A stretch of DNA of 26,626 nt from a virus. Both the position numbers and the translations under genes were made by a program. Position 1 is the stretch's first letter, and each line of letters starts with the position of its first letter. The notes beneath the pieces are model-generated. The model searched no databases. It saw nothing but the letters and a program-made list of their open reading frames with translations, and had not been told where the DNA came from. Below, piece by piece: positions 15,451 through 21,791 of the stretch. The DNA lies in IMG/VR virus record IMGVR_UViG_3300046328_000130, positions 1 through 26,626 of that record; one strand, written 5' to 3'.

Positions 15451-16053
15451 TTAGAACCCTTCGCGCGGCATTGCGGCCAACTCTGCGTACTGTGGCGACT
15501 TCTTGATGGTGTCAGACAACCATTCAGGCAAAGCCTCAAACGCTTGCCAATCAGGTTCATCAAGGTTAAATGTCACAACCTCATGGTCTGGTTGAGGCTT
15601 GGCATTTTTTAAGGCTGATGGCAGCGGAGTGATGGCGGAGATGTTTGTGTACATCTTGCCGTCTTTTTCGCTTGTGGTGATGTTCAACATACAGTAAACA
15701 TTCAGGATGTTTGTGATGTCGAAACCAGCCAACTCCTCGGGAGAGAAGTCACGACCACGCCAAGAGGTCAAATCCTTGCGTAGGCCAGCCTTTTCATTCA
15801 AGGATAGGGTGTAGGTCTTCCCAATGGTCATTTGACGCTGTACGCCCTCATATTCAACCATTAGGGGTGCGCCTGTTTCGTCTTCGCCAAACACTTCCCA
15901 ACCTAAACGGATTTTGTGTTGTACAGATTGACCAAACTTGCCGTCTGACAATTGTTCGCCCATGTCCACCAAGAGGTAGCAGCGAGCAATGTAGGAGCCG
16001 GGTGGGATGCGTTTAAAGTCCGCATTACCCTTGTCTTTTGCAATAAATCCCAT
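15451..16053 (-). CDS. Probable ssDNA-binding-type early phage protein
   Basis: 200 residues after a purine-rich AAAGAAGAAA leader. An OB-like beta region reads P-P-G-S-Y-I-A-R-C-Y-L-L-V-D-M-G (about 17-32) and Y-T-L-S-L-N-E-K-A-G-L-R-K-D-L. It is followed by W-R-G-R-D-F-S-P-E-E-L-A-G-F-D and a C-M-L-N-I strand. The C-terminus is acidic with F-N-L-D-E-P-D-W-Q-A-F, like the partner-binding tails of ssDNA-binding proteins. The neighbour is Gp157. I recognise the pattern from phage recombination modules, but the specific biochemical role is inferred. Confidence 0.7.
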   Translation of the reverse strand: MGFIAKDKGNADFKRIPPGSYIARCYLLVDMGEQLSDGKFGQSVQHKIRLGWEVFGEDETGAPLMVEYEGVQRQMTIGKTYTLSLNEKAGLRKDLTSWRGRDFSPEELAGFDITNILNVYCMLNITTSEKDGKMYTNISAITPLPSALKNAKPQPDHEVVTFNLDEPDWQAFEALPEWLSDTIKKSPQYAELAAMPREGF

Positions 16054-16079
16054 TTTCTTCTTTCGTTTAAAAACCGCAA

Positions 16080-16286
16080 TTACAGGTCTGCGGAATAACC
16101 TTTTTTCATCTGTTCAATCAATTCGCGTTGTCGGTACATGATTTCTTCGGTGTCTTCAAGGACGTGGCACAGTTGACGTATGGTTGTTTCAAGGTAGCCG
16201 ACATGAAACCAAGCTTTTGCCAAGCCATCTTGTGAATGAAACTCGGCTGCAATCTTTGCCTTGTCCAACAAAATTTGGGCGTCCAT
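16080..16286 (-). CDS. Small helical early protein
   Basis: 68 residues from ATG 16286 with a G-rich ribosome binding site (GGGGG before TAATATG). The frame is open further upstream to 16412, but that part overlaps the next gene and is not credible. The protein is all helical, with L-L-D-K-A-K-I-A-A-E-F then V-G-Y-L-E-T-T-I-R-Q-L and a charged end R-Q-R-E-L-I-E-Q-M-K-K. It may form a coiled-coil dimer. No function is recognised. Confidence 0.7.
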   Translation of the reverse strand: MDAQILLDKAKIAAEFHSQDGLAKAWFHVGYLETTIRQLCHVLEDTEEIMYRQRELIEQMKKGYSADL

Positions 16287-16287
16287 A

Positions 16288-16479
16288 TTACCCCCAAATC
16301 TTGAAGAAAAAGTAACCAGCAAGAAAAGAAAGAGCCACGTAATACCAAAATTGATAGCCAATTTCTTTAGGTTGATGAGGCTCAAACCAAATGCAATTCT
16401 CAAGCATGGCATTGTGTTGCACGGTGTTGGGAAACGCCTCGTCCATTGTGCGCGGGTACATACGGGTTGTGTCGTTCAT
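16288..16479 (-). CDS. Small C-terminally anchored membrane protein
   Basis: 63 residues from ATG 16479, chosen because it overlaps the upstream stop (ATGA); an ATG at 16491 would add four residues. The first 40 residues are soluble and include T-M-D-E-A-F-P-N-T. A transmembrane helix follows (about 43-62, Y-Y-V-A-L-S-F-L-A-G-Y-F-F-F). This predicts an inner-membrane protein facing the cytoplasm. Function is unknown; early-expressed phage membrane proteins of this size may act in superinfection exclusion, which is speculation here. Confidence 0.7.
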   Translation of the reverse strand: MNDTTRMYPRTMDEAFPNTVQHNAMLENCIWFEPHQPKEIGYQFWYYVALSFLAGYFFFKIWG

Positions 16480-16727
16480 GGCTCGTTCCATTCTTTGATG
16501 ACTCGTTTCATGTCAAGTTCACAGTATTCCTCAAGCTCCTTCTGTTCGGAAGGGGTGAGGTAATCCCAAATGTCTTTCTTGTCGCGGATGACACTGATCT
16601 CAAATTGATCTGGCTCACCTACCGATTTATCGCCCTCTGTGAACACATAGTTCACCAGAACGTCTGGGTATGTTTCTATTGACCATTCATCAAGGTAATG
16701 AATGAAGCTGCTGCTTAGGTTTTTCAT
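16476..16727 (-). CDS. First gene of the leftward early operon, unknown acidic protein
   Basis: 83 residues from ATG 16727, which has AGGA six bases upstream; the ATG at 16745 is worse placed. The product is acidic and mixed alpha/beta, with W-S-I-E-T-Y-P-D-V-L and a late Y-L-T-P-S-E-Q-K-E-L-E-E-Y-C segment. It follows the leftward promoter and lies opposite the Cro-like gene, where lambda has its CI repressor, but there is no helix-turn-helix or peptidase motif, so it is not a CI protein. Early and immediate expression is expected. Confidence 0.75.
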   Translation of the reverse strand: MKNLSSSFIHYLDEWSIETYPDVLVNYVFTEGDKSVGEPDQFEISVIRDKKDIWDYLTPSEQKELEEYCELDMKRVIKEWNEP

Positions 16728-16762
16728 GTTGTTTCCTATTTTCATCCTTATTGGACAACCGT

Positions 16763-16790
16763 AGTATACACAACTAAACAGTCGAGTAAA
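16763..16790 (-). promoter_or_regulatory. Leftward early promoter
   Basis: On the - strand, TTTACT (16790-16785, -35) and TATACT (16768-16763, -10, five of six consensus bases) are 16 bases apart. The predicted start near 16756 gives a short leader with AGGA before ATG 16727. It drives the 16727-13735 block. Confidence 0.6.
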
Positions 16791-16813
16791 GTAATCCCGA
16801 CTAAGTTGAGGGG

Positions 16814-16829
16814 TCTATACAAGTATAGA
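16814..16829. promoter_or_regulatory. Palindromic operator in the divergent control region
   Basis: TCTATAC-AA-GTATAGA is a perfect 7-bp inverted repeat with a 2-base spacer, a usual size for a Cro-type dimer site. It overlaps the predicted -35 side of the rightward promoter. A partial match (AGTATAC) lies in the leftward -10 region. Binding by the 16852 product is inference. Confidence 0.6.
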
Positions 16830-16852
16830 AAAATCAACTACAATCCGACACA
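16816..16852 (+). promoter_or_regulatory. Rightward early promoter with little or no leader
   Basis: TACAAT (16839-16844) is a good -10 element; the -35 side falls in the operator and is weak. A start 7-8 bases later would fall at 16851-16852, on the ATG itself. No ribosome binding site precedes that ATG, so the transcript may be leaderless. Confidence 0.5.
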
Positions 16853-17031
16853 TGAAAAAACAAGACGCAATCAAGTTGGCTGGCAGTGCCATCAAACTCG
16901 CCAAGGTTCTCGGCATCACAAAGGGTGCTGTGTCTCATTGGGGTGAAGACATCCCAAAGGGACGAGAGTATGAATTACGATACATCAAACCCGAATGGTT
17001 CGCGGTTGAAAAACAAAAGGAAAAAGCATGA
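16852..17031 (+). CDS. Cro-like helix-turn-helix regulator
   Basis: 59 residues. It has the compact Cro fold pattern: A-I-K-L-A-G-S-A-I-K-L-A-K-V-L-G (about 6-21, first helices), the turn I-T, then recognition helix K-G-A-V-S-H-W-G (24-31), and D-I-P-K-G-R-E-Y-E-L. This matches small Cro/YdaS-type phage regulators. It begins just after the operator-bearing promoter and overlaps the MazG gene by ATGA. It probably represses its own and perhaps the leftward promoter, acting as an early switch. No CI partner is seen in the window. The gap before it contains no Shine-Dalgarno motif. Confidence 0.88.
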   Translation: MKKQDAIKLAGSAIKLAKVLGITKGAVSHWGEDIPKGREYELRYIKPEWFAVEKQKEKA

Positions 17032-17339
17032 GTTCGTTTCAAGAATTAGAGTTGGCCGTCATTCGTTGGTCAGAAGCTCGAAAAATTATTCCTAACAGCA
17101 CACCGCAGGCTCAGTTCATTAAGCTTCAAGAAGAAGTCGATGAATTGCGTGATGCGTTGTTAAAAAACGATATGGAAGAAAGCGTAGATGCCATTGGAGA
17201 TTGCACTGTCGTTTTGCTAAACATCTGTGCTTTGCTTGATGTCAATTTCACTGATTGCTTGGCCCATGCTTATGAACAAATTAAAAATAGGCGTGGCACT
17301 TTGGGTAAGGATGGAATTTTCGTGAAAAGTTCTGTATGA
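17028..17339 (+). CDS. MazG-like nucleotide pyrophosphohydrolase
   Basis: 103 residues, ATGA-coupled to the Cro-like gene. The motif E-E-V-D-E (35-39) and E-S-V-D (51-54) followed by I-G-D (56-58) form the metal-binding E-E-x-x-E ... E-x-x-D set of the all-alpha NTP pyrophosphatase (MazG) family. These enzymes convert NTPs or dNTPs to NMPs plus pyrophosphate and in phages have been linked to nucleotide pools or to host stress signals. Length matches a single-domain MazG. Substrate is not readable from sequence. A structured terminator-like RNA follows directly. Confidence 0.85.
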   Translation: MSSFQELELAVIRWSEARKIIPNSTPQAQFIKLQEEVDELRDALLKNDMEESVDAIGDCTVVLLNICALLDVNFTDCLAHAYEQIKNRRGTLGKDGIFVKSSV

Positions 17340-17351
17340 TTTACACATCCC

Positions 17352-17453
17352 TTGGCGGGGAATCGCAGTAAGACTTAGACGGAGTTCTGCTGGTACTGCC
17401 CAGTCCGCCAACACCCTTAAAAAAGGTGAGAACTCCGCCTAAGTCTTTTTTTT
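17352..17453 (+). ncRNA. Pseudoknotted structured RNA ending in a terminator-like stem
   Basis: An 18-position stem (17370-17387 with 17430-17447, one A-C mismatch) encloses a 42-base loop and ends in eight T residues. Inside are two hairpins: CTGG-TACTGC-CCAG (17390-17403) and CACCCTT-AAA-AAAGGTG (17412-17428, one mismatch). The bases between them, CCGCCAA (17405-17411), pair exactly with TTGGCGG (17352-17358) upstream of the big stem, making a pseudoknot. Order of strands is P1, P2, P3, P1', P4, P2'. It lies between the MazG-like and the GIY-YIG endonuclease genes. Function is unknown; termination or attenuation is the simplest reading. Confidence 0.6.
17370..17453 (+). terminator. Intrinsic terminator formed by the outer stem
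   Basis: A long stem with AAGACTTAG on the left arm and CTAAGTCTT on the right, followed by T8 (17446-17453). The U-tract ends just before the start region of the endonuclease gene. It would limit transcription into the replication genes unless overridden. Confidence 0.75.
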
Positions 17454-17463
17454 GGACAAAAAG

Positions 17464-18210
17464 ATGACCATAAATGAATTTCATCTAAAGCATTTGACAA
17501 CAGATGATTTACGATTGATGAAAAACAGCATAACTCAAGAGCTTTCAATCAGAAGGCAAGAGGAAAGCAAGGCTAGATTTACAAAAGCAAAAAGCAAACT
17601 TGCTGCTGTTTCTTATGATGATGTGAGGTCTGTTTGTAAAGAGATTTTTACGTTTAATCGCTCGAAACCTTTACACGTTCCATCAATCTATACGTCTTCA
17701 CCTCATCAAACAAAAAAATACCTTAGTGATTTGATGAATCAGAATTGGGTCGATTTGTTTGATTGCGAAAGTGAATCTGGAAATTTTTACGTTTACGCTC
17801 ACATAGACCCAAGACAAAAAGCATTTGTTTCCGAGGTGTGTAATGGCGGAAATTGGATGGGTCAACCTTTTTACATTGGTAAAGGTTCGTCAAACAGAGC
17901 TTGGGATATGAAAAGAAACCAAGGTCATGGATTGATGATTAAACAAATTGCCAATGATGGCTACGATTTAGGCTCTATTGTAAAAATTGTTGCAAAAGGG
18001 CTTTCAGAAAAAAAGGCGCTTGAACTTGAAAGTAAATTGATTTATTTTTTTGGATTGACTTATGACAAAAGCAGGAAATTTGGATGGCTTTTGAATCTTG
18101 ATGTTCCAAAGATTCCAAATTTCAATGGATACATGATTCGATACCCAAATTTAAAAAGTGAGTCAATGCTCCAAAAAGCAAAAAACCGCTTACAAAAAGA
18201 GGTTGAATAA
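17464..18210 (+). CDS. GIY-YIG homing-type endonuclease
   Basis: 248 residues from ATG 17464 (GGA seven bases upstream); an in-frame TTG at 17452 lies in the terminator T-run and is rejected. The GIY-YIG core is complete: Y-V-Y (109-111), F-Y-I-G-K-G (136-141), R145, H155, E187/E189 in A-L-E-L-E-S, and N211 in L-L-N-L. The Y-I-G-K-G-S pattern is LEM-3-like. The N-terminal 100 residues are a separate helical domain (T-D-D-L-R-L-M-K-N-S-I) that slightly resembles H-NS oligomerisation helices. Such enzymes nick or cut DNA and spread as free-standing mobile genes. The gene looks more AT-rich than its neighbours and overlaps the next start (TAATG). Confidence 0.85.
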   Translation: MTINEFHLKHLTTDDLRLMKNSITQELSIRRQEESKARFTKAKSKLAAVSYDDVRSVCKEIFTFNRSKPLHVPSIYTSSPHQTKKYLSDLMNQNWVDLFDCESESGNFYVYAHIDPRQKAFVSEVCNGGNWMGQPFYIGKGSSNRAWDMKRNQGHGLMIKQIANDGYDLGSIVKIVAKGLSEKKALELESKLIYFFGLTYDKSRKFGWLLNLDVPKIPNFNGYMIRYPNLKSESMLQKAKNRLQKEVE

Positions 18211-19025
18211 TGGCGCGAATCAGAACAATTAAGCCAGACTTTTGGCGCGACGAATCATTGGCCTCTGTAACTCCAGAAGCAGCACTGTTGGCGATTGGAT
18301 TGCTCAACCATGCTGATGACGAAGGTTACTTCAATGCTCATCCCAAGCTCATTGAGTCAGACATATTTCCACTACGGGATCTTTCCAACACCATTACGGT
18401 AATGATTGATGAGCTTAACCGTATTGGTTACATAGAGCTATACAAGGGCTATGACGGAAAGCGATATGGTCATATCTGCAACTTTGCCAAGCACCAAGTC
18501 ATCAACAAGAAAAACCCAAGCAAAATCAAGGTTTTGTGTGAGGTGTTGGATGATTCCGTTACCACTACGGTAGTGCTACCAGTGGGAATGGAAGGGAATG
18601 GAAAGGAAAAGGAAAGGGAAAAGAAAGCAGCCAAGGCTGCGGCAACTGTCGTTGCCTGTCCACCAGATGTTGATAAACAGGTTTGGGATGATTGGGTATC
18701 GCTTCGCAAAGCAAAGAGCGCCAAGGTCACACAAACGGCTGTTGATGGCGCAAGGTCTGAGGCTGGTAAGGCTGGAATGTCCTTGGAAGACTTTTTCCGA
18801 GTTTGGTGTTTGCGCGGTTCGCAGGGTTTGATGGCTGAATGGCTAAAGCCTGACGAGCGTAAAGCCATGAGCAACAAGTTCGATGTAGCGCACACCACTA
18901 CACCGCCGCCGCCAAACCAAGACGCTGCTCTCAAGAAGATTGCGGAAGACCGAAAAAAGGCTGTGCCAATGCCTGCCGACATCAAGGCGAAGATGGCTGA
19001 ATTGACAAAGGGGATGAAGGTATGA
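18210..19025 (+). CDS. Phage replication initiation protein (winged-helix type)
   Basis: 271 residues. It opens with M-A-R-I-R-T-I-K-P-D-F-W-R-D-E, typical of phage replication organiser proteins, followed by L-L-A-I-G-L-L-N-H-A-D-D-E-G (about 26-39) and a winged helix ending G-Y-I-E-L-Y. A purine-rich linker (near 18585-18640) encodes a Lys/Glu stretch, then a C-terminal domain with V-W-D-D-W-V-S-L-R-K-A-K and F-F-R-V-W-C-L-R-G-S-Q. It likely binds the origin and recruits host helicase. No phage helicase is visible, consistent with dependence on the host. It starts in a TAATG overlap with the endonuclease gene. Confidence 0.82.
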   Translation: MARIRTIKPDFWRDESLASVTPEAALLAIGLLNHADDEGYFNAHPKLIESDIFPLRDLSNTITVMIDELNRIGYIELYKGYDGKRYGHICNFAKHQVINKKNPSKIKVLCEVLDDSVTTTVVLPVGMEGNGKEKEREKKAAKAAATVVACPPDVDKQVWDDWVSLRKAKSAKVTQTAVDGARSEAGKAGMSLEDFFRVWCLRGSQGLMAEWLKPDERKAMSNKFDVAHTTTPPPPNQDAALKKIAEDRKKAVPMPADIKAKMAELTKGMKV

Positions 19026-19028
19026 CCG

Positions 19029-19322
19029 ATGGCAACGAAAAAACAGAAAGAAGCCCCAAGACTGTTTGGGCCACCACTGGAGCGCCCAAGCACCTACAAA
19101 GGCGGAATAACCCAAGCGGAGCTGGAACACATGAGGGACTGCGAAGCCCGAGAGTGGATAAAAAGGTACAAAGAGAAGGCCCAGACCACTTCTGCTATCG
19201 AAGCATCGAATTGGTGGCAGCACCATTTAGAACAAATGCAGCGAATCAGAGGCGAATCCGCTACTTTGGATTTGAGGCGGCGCATGACTGAACAACAGAA
19301 GAAAGCAAAGAATGCGAATTGA
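19029..19322 (+). CDS. Small phage protein between replication and RusA genes
   Basis: 97 residues. It starts M-A-T-K-K-Q-K-E-A-P-R-L-F-G-P-P, with Y-K-G-G-I-T-Q-A-E-L and R-E-W-I-K-R-Y-K-E-K later, and a basic C-terminus. A competing frame at 19022-19291 begins in the ATGA overlap but reads poorly; the 19029 frame has the phage-like sequence and AAGG upstream. It overlaps the RusA gene by 11 bases. Helical and charged, possibly nucleic-acid associated; no known function. Confidence 0.75.
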   Translation: MATKKQKEAPRLFGPPLERPSTYKGGITQAELEHMRDCEAREWIKRYKEKAQTTSAIEASNWWQHHLEQMQRIRGESATLDLRRRMTEQQKKAKNAN

Positions 19323-19665
19323 ACTTGATTTTCCTCCTGCCGAACTATTTCCAAATCGCGCAAAGGGAACACATTGGGCCAAGCTGTATCAAACTCGCAG
19401 TGACTACCGCGAAGGTTCAACATGGCTTGCCAAACACCAGATTAAAGATTGGAAGCATGACGGTGGAGACATTCGCCTCAAGCTGACATTCATCATGCCC
19501 GACAAACGGATGCGTGATGCTGATAACTGCCTTGCGGCAGCTAAAGGTGCGTTGGATGGACTGTCAGATGCCTTGATGGTGAATGACAAGTTCTTTCAAC
19601 CCATCGAAATCCATCGTCAATTTGGCGATAAATCAACCCGTAAACTTATCGTGGAGATAGCATGA
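19312..19665 (+). CDS. rusA: RusA-family Holliday junction resolvase
   Basis: 117 residues, the normal RusA size. The catalytic region reads D-K-R-M-R-D-A-D-N-C (64-73), placing Asp69 and Asp71 where E. coli RusA has its metal-binding pair, with Lys78 and Asp92 (V-N-D) as the likely remaining residues. The N-terminus has P-P-A-E-L-F-P-N-R-A (8-17), also typical. It cuts four-way junctions symmetrically, resolving recombination and replication intermediates before packaging. It is coupled by ATGA to the DUF3310 gene. Confidence 0.92.
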   Translation: MRIELDFPPAELFPNRAKGTHWAKLYQTRSDYREGSTWLAKHQIKDWKHDGGDIRLKLTFIMPDKRMRDADNCLAAAKGALDGLSDALMVNDKFFQPIEIHRQFGDKSTRKLIVEIA

Positions 19666-19874
19666 CTCGTAAATCATTGAAAAAGCAAGTGGCTGGTAGT
19701 CACTACAAAGAGCTTCCAATTCAACCTGTGGAATACGTTTACCGCAATGATGTTGGATTCTTTGAAGGCAATGTCATCAAGTACGTCACACGCTGGCGCG
19801 ATAAAGGTGGCATTGATGATTTGGAAAAGGCCAAGCACTACCTTGAAATGCTCATTGAGTTTGAATCTGAATGA
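19662..19874 (+). CDS. DUF3310 family protein
   Basis: 70 residues. It matches DUF3310 closely: V-A-G-S-H-Y-K-E-L (10-18), I-Q-P-V-E-Y, F-E-G-N-V-I-K-Y-V-T-R-W (34-45), G-G-I-D-D-L-E-K-A-K-H-Y-L. This small all-alpha domain is common in phage early regions, alone or fused to nucleotide-metabolism enzymes; activity is unknown. It is ATGA-coupled at both ends (RusA and NinB). Confidence 0.9.
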   Translation: MTRKSLKKQVAGSHYKELPIQPVEYVYRNDVGFFEGNVIKYVTRWRDKGGIDDLEKAKHYLEMLIEFESE

Positions 19875-20290
19875 AGTACAAGCTCTACGAAGAAAAGCAA
19901 GCCCACGCCACTATGCTGGCTGTGTGGAACATTGTGAAGGAATCAATCTATGGCGGCAAGAAAGTCATATTGGAGGTCACTGAGGAAAAGCGTTCTGACC
20001 CACAGAACAAGAAATTCCACGCCATCATTGGTCAAATTGCGAAGCAGGCGCAACACGCTGGAGCGAGTTGGGATGTTGAAGACTGGAAACGATTTTTACT
20101 CGACCAGTTTGCAACTGATCGCGGAATGGAGGGCGGCTCCGTGATTCAATCGTTGGACGGCCATCGCGTTATTCAACTTGGCATCCAAAGCCGCAAGTTC
20201 ACCAAAGCCGAAGGCGCTGAATTCATTGAATGGCTCTTGATGTGGTCTGCAACCAACGGAATCGACATCAAAGAACCAGATTGGCAATAA
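19871..20290 (+). CDS. ninB: NinB / Orf-family recombination mediator
   Basis: 139 residues, lambda Orf (NinB) length. The pattern includes R-S-D-P-Q-N-K-K-F-H-A-I-I-G (41-54), a D-V-E-D-W-K-R-F-L-L-D segment and F-I-E-W-L-L-M-W-S-A near the end. Lambda Orf binds ssDNA/SSB and helps recombination without RecF, RecO and RecR. Here it closes the block with RusA, a common phage pairing. A promoter-like element follows its stop. Confidence 0.9.
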   Translation: MKYKLYEEKQAHATMLAVWNIVKESIYGGKKVILEVTEEKRSDPQNKKFHAIIGQIAKQAQHAGASWDVEDWKRFLLDQFATDRGMEGGSVIQSLDGHRVIQLGIQSRKFTKAEGAEFIEWLLMWSATNGIDIKEPDWQ

Positions 20291-20293
20291 CTA

Positions 20294-20323
20294 TGGTATA
20301 GTTATCTCAACTCGGAATGAGTT
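20294..20323 (+). promoter_or_regulatory. Extended -10 promoter with a small leader hairpin
   Basis: TGG-TATAGT (20294-20302) is an extended -10 element with no clear -35. Directly downstream, AACTC-GGAAT-GAGTT (20309-20323) can form a 5-bp hairpin before the AAAGGAC site of the gene at 20343. It would give a second transcript start for the rightward block. Confidence 0.4.
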
Positions 20324-20342
20324 AAACAAGAAAGGACAATAT

Positions 20343-20570
20343 ATGCCGTATGTAAATGTATGGGTCGATAACGATGATTTGCTTGATGAAATTGATGATG
20401 ATGATTTGGTTGAAAAGCTAAACCGACGAGGATATGCCTGCTTTAAAAATGGCGTGGCTAATGGGCATGAATTTTCATCCGTTAAGCATTTGATGGATTG
20501 CGGAATGATCAACGAAGCAAAAGCAGAGGCTTTTTTGATTGTTGGCAGAGCAATTGGGAGGTCGCTATGA
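20343..20570 (+). CDS. Acidic small phage protein, function unknown
   Basis: 75 residues with a strong AAAGGAC site. The first third has an acidic cluster (D-N-D-D-L-L-D-E-I-D-D-D-D-L-V), followed by a helix-rich part (M-I-N-E-A-K-A-E-A-F-L-I-V-G-R). Strong acidity hints at DNA mimicry or protein partner binding, but this is only a hint. It is the first gene after the 20294 promoter. Confidence 0.75.
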   Translation: MPYVNVWVDNDDLLDEIDDDDLVEKLNRRGYACFKNGVANGHEFSSVKHLMDCGMINEAKAEAFLIVGRAIGRSL

Positions 20571-20671
20571 ACTGGCCTTTCTCAAACTTTCCACCTGCTT
20601 CTTGGACTGCCAAACAAGAACAAGCGTATCAACAAGCGCAACGCGCACAACTGCCAGAAAGCCCAATGTAA
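20567..20671 (+). CDS. 34-residue peptide gene
   Basis: A short ORF with ATGA overlap at its start and TAATG at its end, so it fits exactly between its neighbours. The product begins M-N-W-P-F-S-N-F-P-P-A and then is Gln/Ala-rich (Q-E-Q-A-Y-Q-Q-A-Q-R-A-Q). AGGTCGC precedes it. Overlap geometry makes it likely real; function unknown. Confidence 0.6.
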   Translation: MNWPFSNFPPASWTAKQEQAYQQAQRAQLPESPM

Positions 20672-20853
20672 TGAAAACATACTGGACTGTAATTTTGACC
20701 GTGTGGACAACTGCATGGGTGACGCATATGGCAACTAAGGTTGGTCAAATGACCGCGCCAAGTGAAATCACACCCATGCTACCTTTTACATTTTTTATGT
20801 TTATTGTTTTTCCAGCGCTGCTTGGATTTTTAATTGGAAAGGAAAGCAAATGA
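20671..20853 (+). CDS. Small two-helix membrane protein
   Basis: 60 residues from ATG 20671 (TAATG overlap). The open frame extends back to 20539 but overlaps two genes. Two hydrophobic segments, Y-W-T-V-I-L-T-V-W-T-T-A-W-V (4-17) and F-T-F-F-M-F-I-V-F-P-A-L-L-G-F-L-I (39-55), predict an integral inner-membrane protein. ATGA overlap with the next gene. Early phage membrane proteins of this type are usually uncharacterised. Confidence 0.7.
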   Translation: MKTYWTVILTVWTTAWVTHMATKVGQMTAPSEITPMLPFTFFMFIVFPALLGFLIGKESK

Positions 20854-21791
20854 GTAAAGAAGCAAACAAAACACAACGTGCTTTGTCGCTGGCGCTTGGG
20901 GCTTTGCAGCCTGAATCATATTTAGCTGAATGGTATGTTGAACAAGAGATCATTCCTGCTGCCATCAAAGCCCTAGAAGAAGCACTAGCCAAGCAAGAAC
21001 TGTTGTTTGAAGTTGATGGGGAAATGCTTACAGCTAGTCAGGTTGCTGGTGTTGCTTTATTTGATTTTCAAGAAGCAACAGGATGCAATACGGCTGAAGA
21101 ATTTAAAGCCAAGCAAGAGCATGACTGCACACGAAGCCACCCGCATGAGGAAATGAGCAAAGAGTGTGAGTTGCGTACCGAAATTGCACGACTGACAAAT
21201 CAACTTGCCAACACCAAGCAAGAGCAGGGTGAGCAAGACACACTCGCCTATCGTGAGGCGGCAAGCCTAGCTCAGTGGCTTTTCAATAAACATTTTGCAC
21301 GCGAAGAACACTACGCATCTGGTCGTGTTGTTTGGGGGCTGTGCGATACAACTGCTGGTGTAATTTCTCAGATTGACAACATGGTTTGCAAACTTGTTCG
21401 TGAGCAAGAGCAGGGGAGCACTACGTGCGACAAGCCTGTGGCAGTCAAACACATGATGAAATGGGTTGACTACTTGAAGCGCAAGTCTGACTACGGACAG
21501 CATATGCAAATCCCGTCAGGAATGAGTGCTGGTGCTTGTTGGGATTTGGCTATTGAACTTGAGCAGTTTATTAACACCACACCACCGAGCATGAAATGCG
21601 AAGGCCCACAACAACGCAAGCCGCTGACGGCAGATGAGGTGTTCGTGCCTTTGGAAATATTAGAGGCTGCGGAAGGTTCACTTGGCGCATTTTGCAGCGA
21701 CCACGGTTGGAGCGACCAAGACATGCAAAACATGGACAACCTGTCGGCGTACATAGCCCAACACAAAGCCGCCCACGGCATTAAGGAGTAA
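20850..21791 (+). CDS. Modular unknown phage protein with central helix
   Basis: 313 residues in mosaic blocks. The N-terminus is helical (Q-R-A-L-S-L-A-L-G-A-L-Q), then L-T-A-S-Q-V-A-G-V-A, a coiled coil (E-L-R-T-E-I-A-R-L-T-N-Q-L-A), a domain with E-A-A-S-L-A-Q-W-L-F, and a second with C-W-D-L-A-I-E-L-E-Q-F. The C-terminus ends K-A-A-H-G-I-K-E. The A-A-H-G-I tail recurs in the next gene and is encoded by an identical 16-base stretch. There are no catalytic motifs. Many phages carry such patchwork early proteins; function is unknown. Confidence 0.7.
   Translation: MSKEANKTQRALSLALGALQPESYLAEWYVEQEIIPAAIKALEEALAKQELLFEVDGEMLTASQVAGVALFDFQEATGCNTAEEFKAKQEHDCTRSHPHEEMSKECELRTEIARLTNQLANTKQEQGEQDTLAYREAASLAQWLFNKHFAREEHYASGRVVWGLCDTTAGVISQIDNMVCKLVREQEQGSTTCDKPVAVKHMMKWVDYLKRKSDYGQHMQIPSGMSAGACWDLAIELEQFINTTPPSMKCEGPQQRKPLTADEVFVPLEILEAAEGSLGAFCSDHGWSDQDMQNMDNLSAYIAQHKAAHGIKE

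Noticed and set aside
16476-16727. CI-type repressor in the divergent position
   Set aside because: No helix-turn-helix and no LexA-like peptidase residues; the product is a small acidic protein.
17352-17453. Strict HDV-like self-cleaving ribozyme
   Set aside because: The strand order fits, but no G begins P1, no P1.1 pairing is seen, and no cytosine stands between P4 and P2'. The T8 end fits a terminator.
17341-17453. tRNA gene
   Set aside because: There is no 7-5-5-5 cloverleaf, no T-loop TTCRA and no CCA end; the stem is far too long.
18470-19093. 207-residue ORF on the - strand
   Set aside because: Antisense shadow of the replication gene, low-complexity Ser/Ala-rich composition and no leader.
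19022-19291. 89-residue + frame overlapping the 19029 gene
   Set aside because: It begins with an ATGA overlap, but its sequence has no phage-like pattern, whereas the 19029 frame does and runs into RusA.
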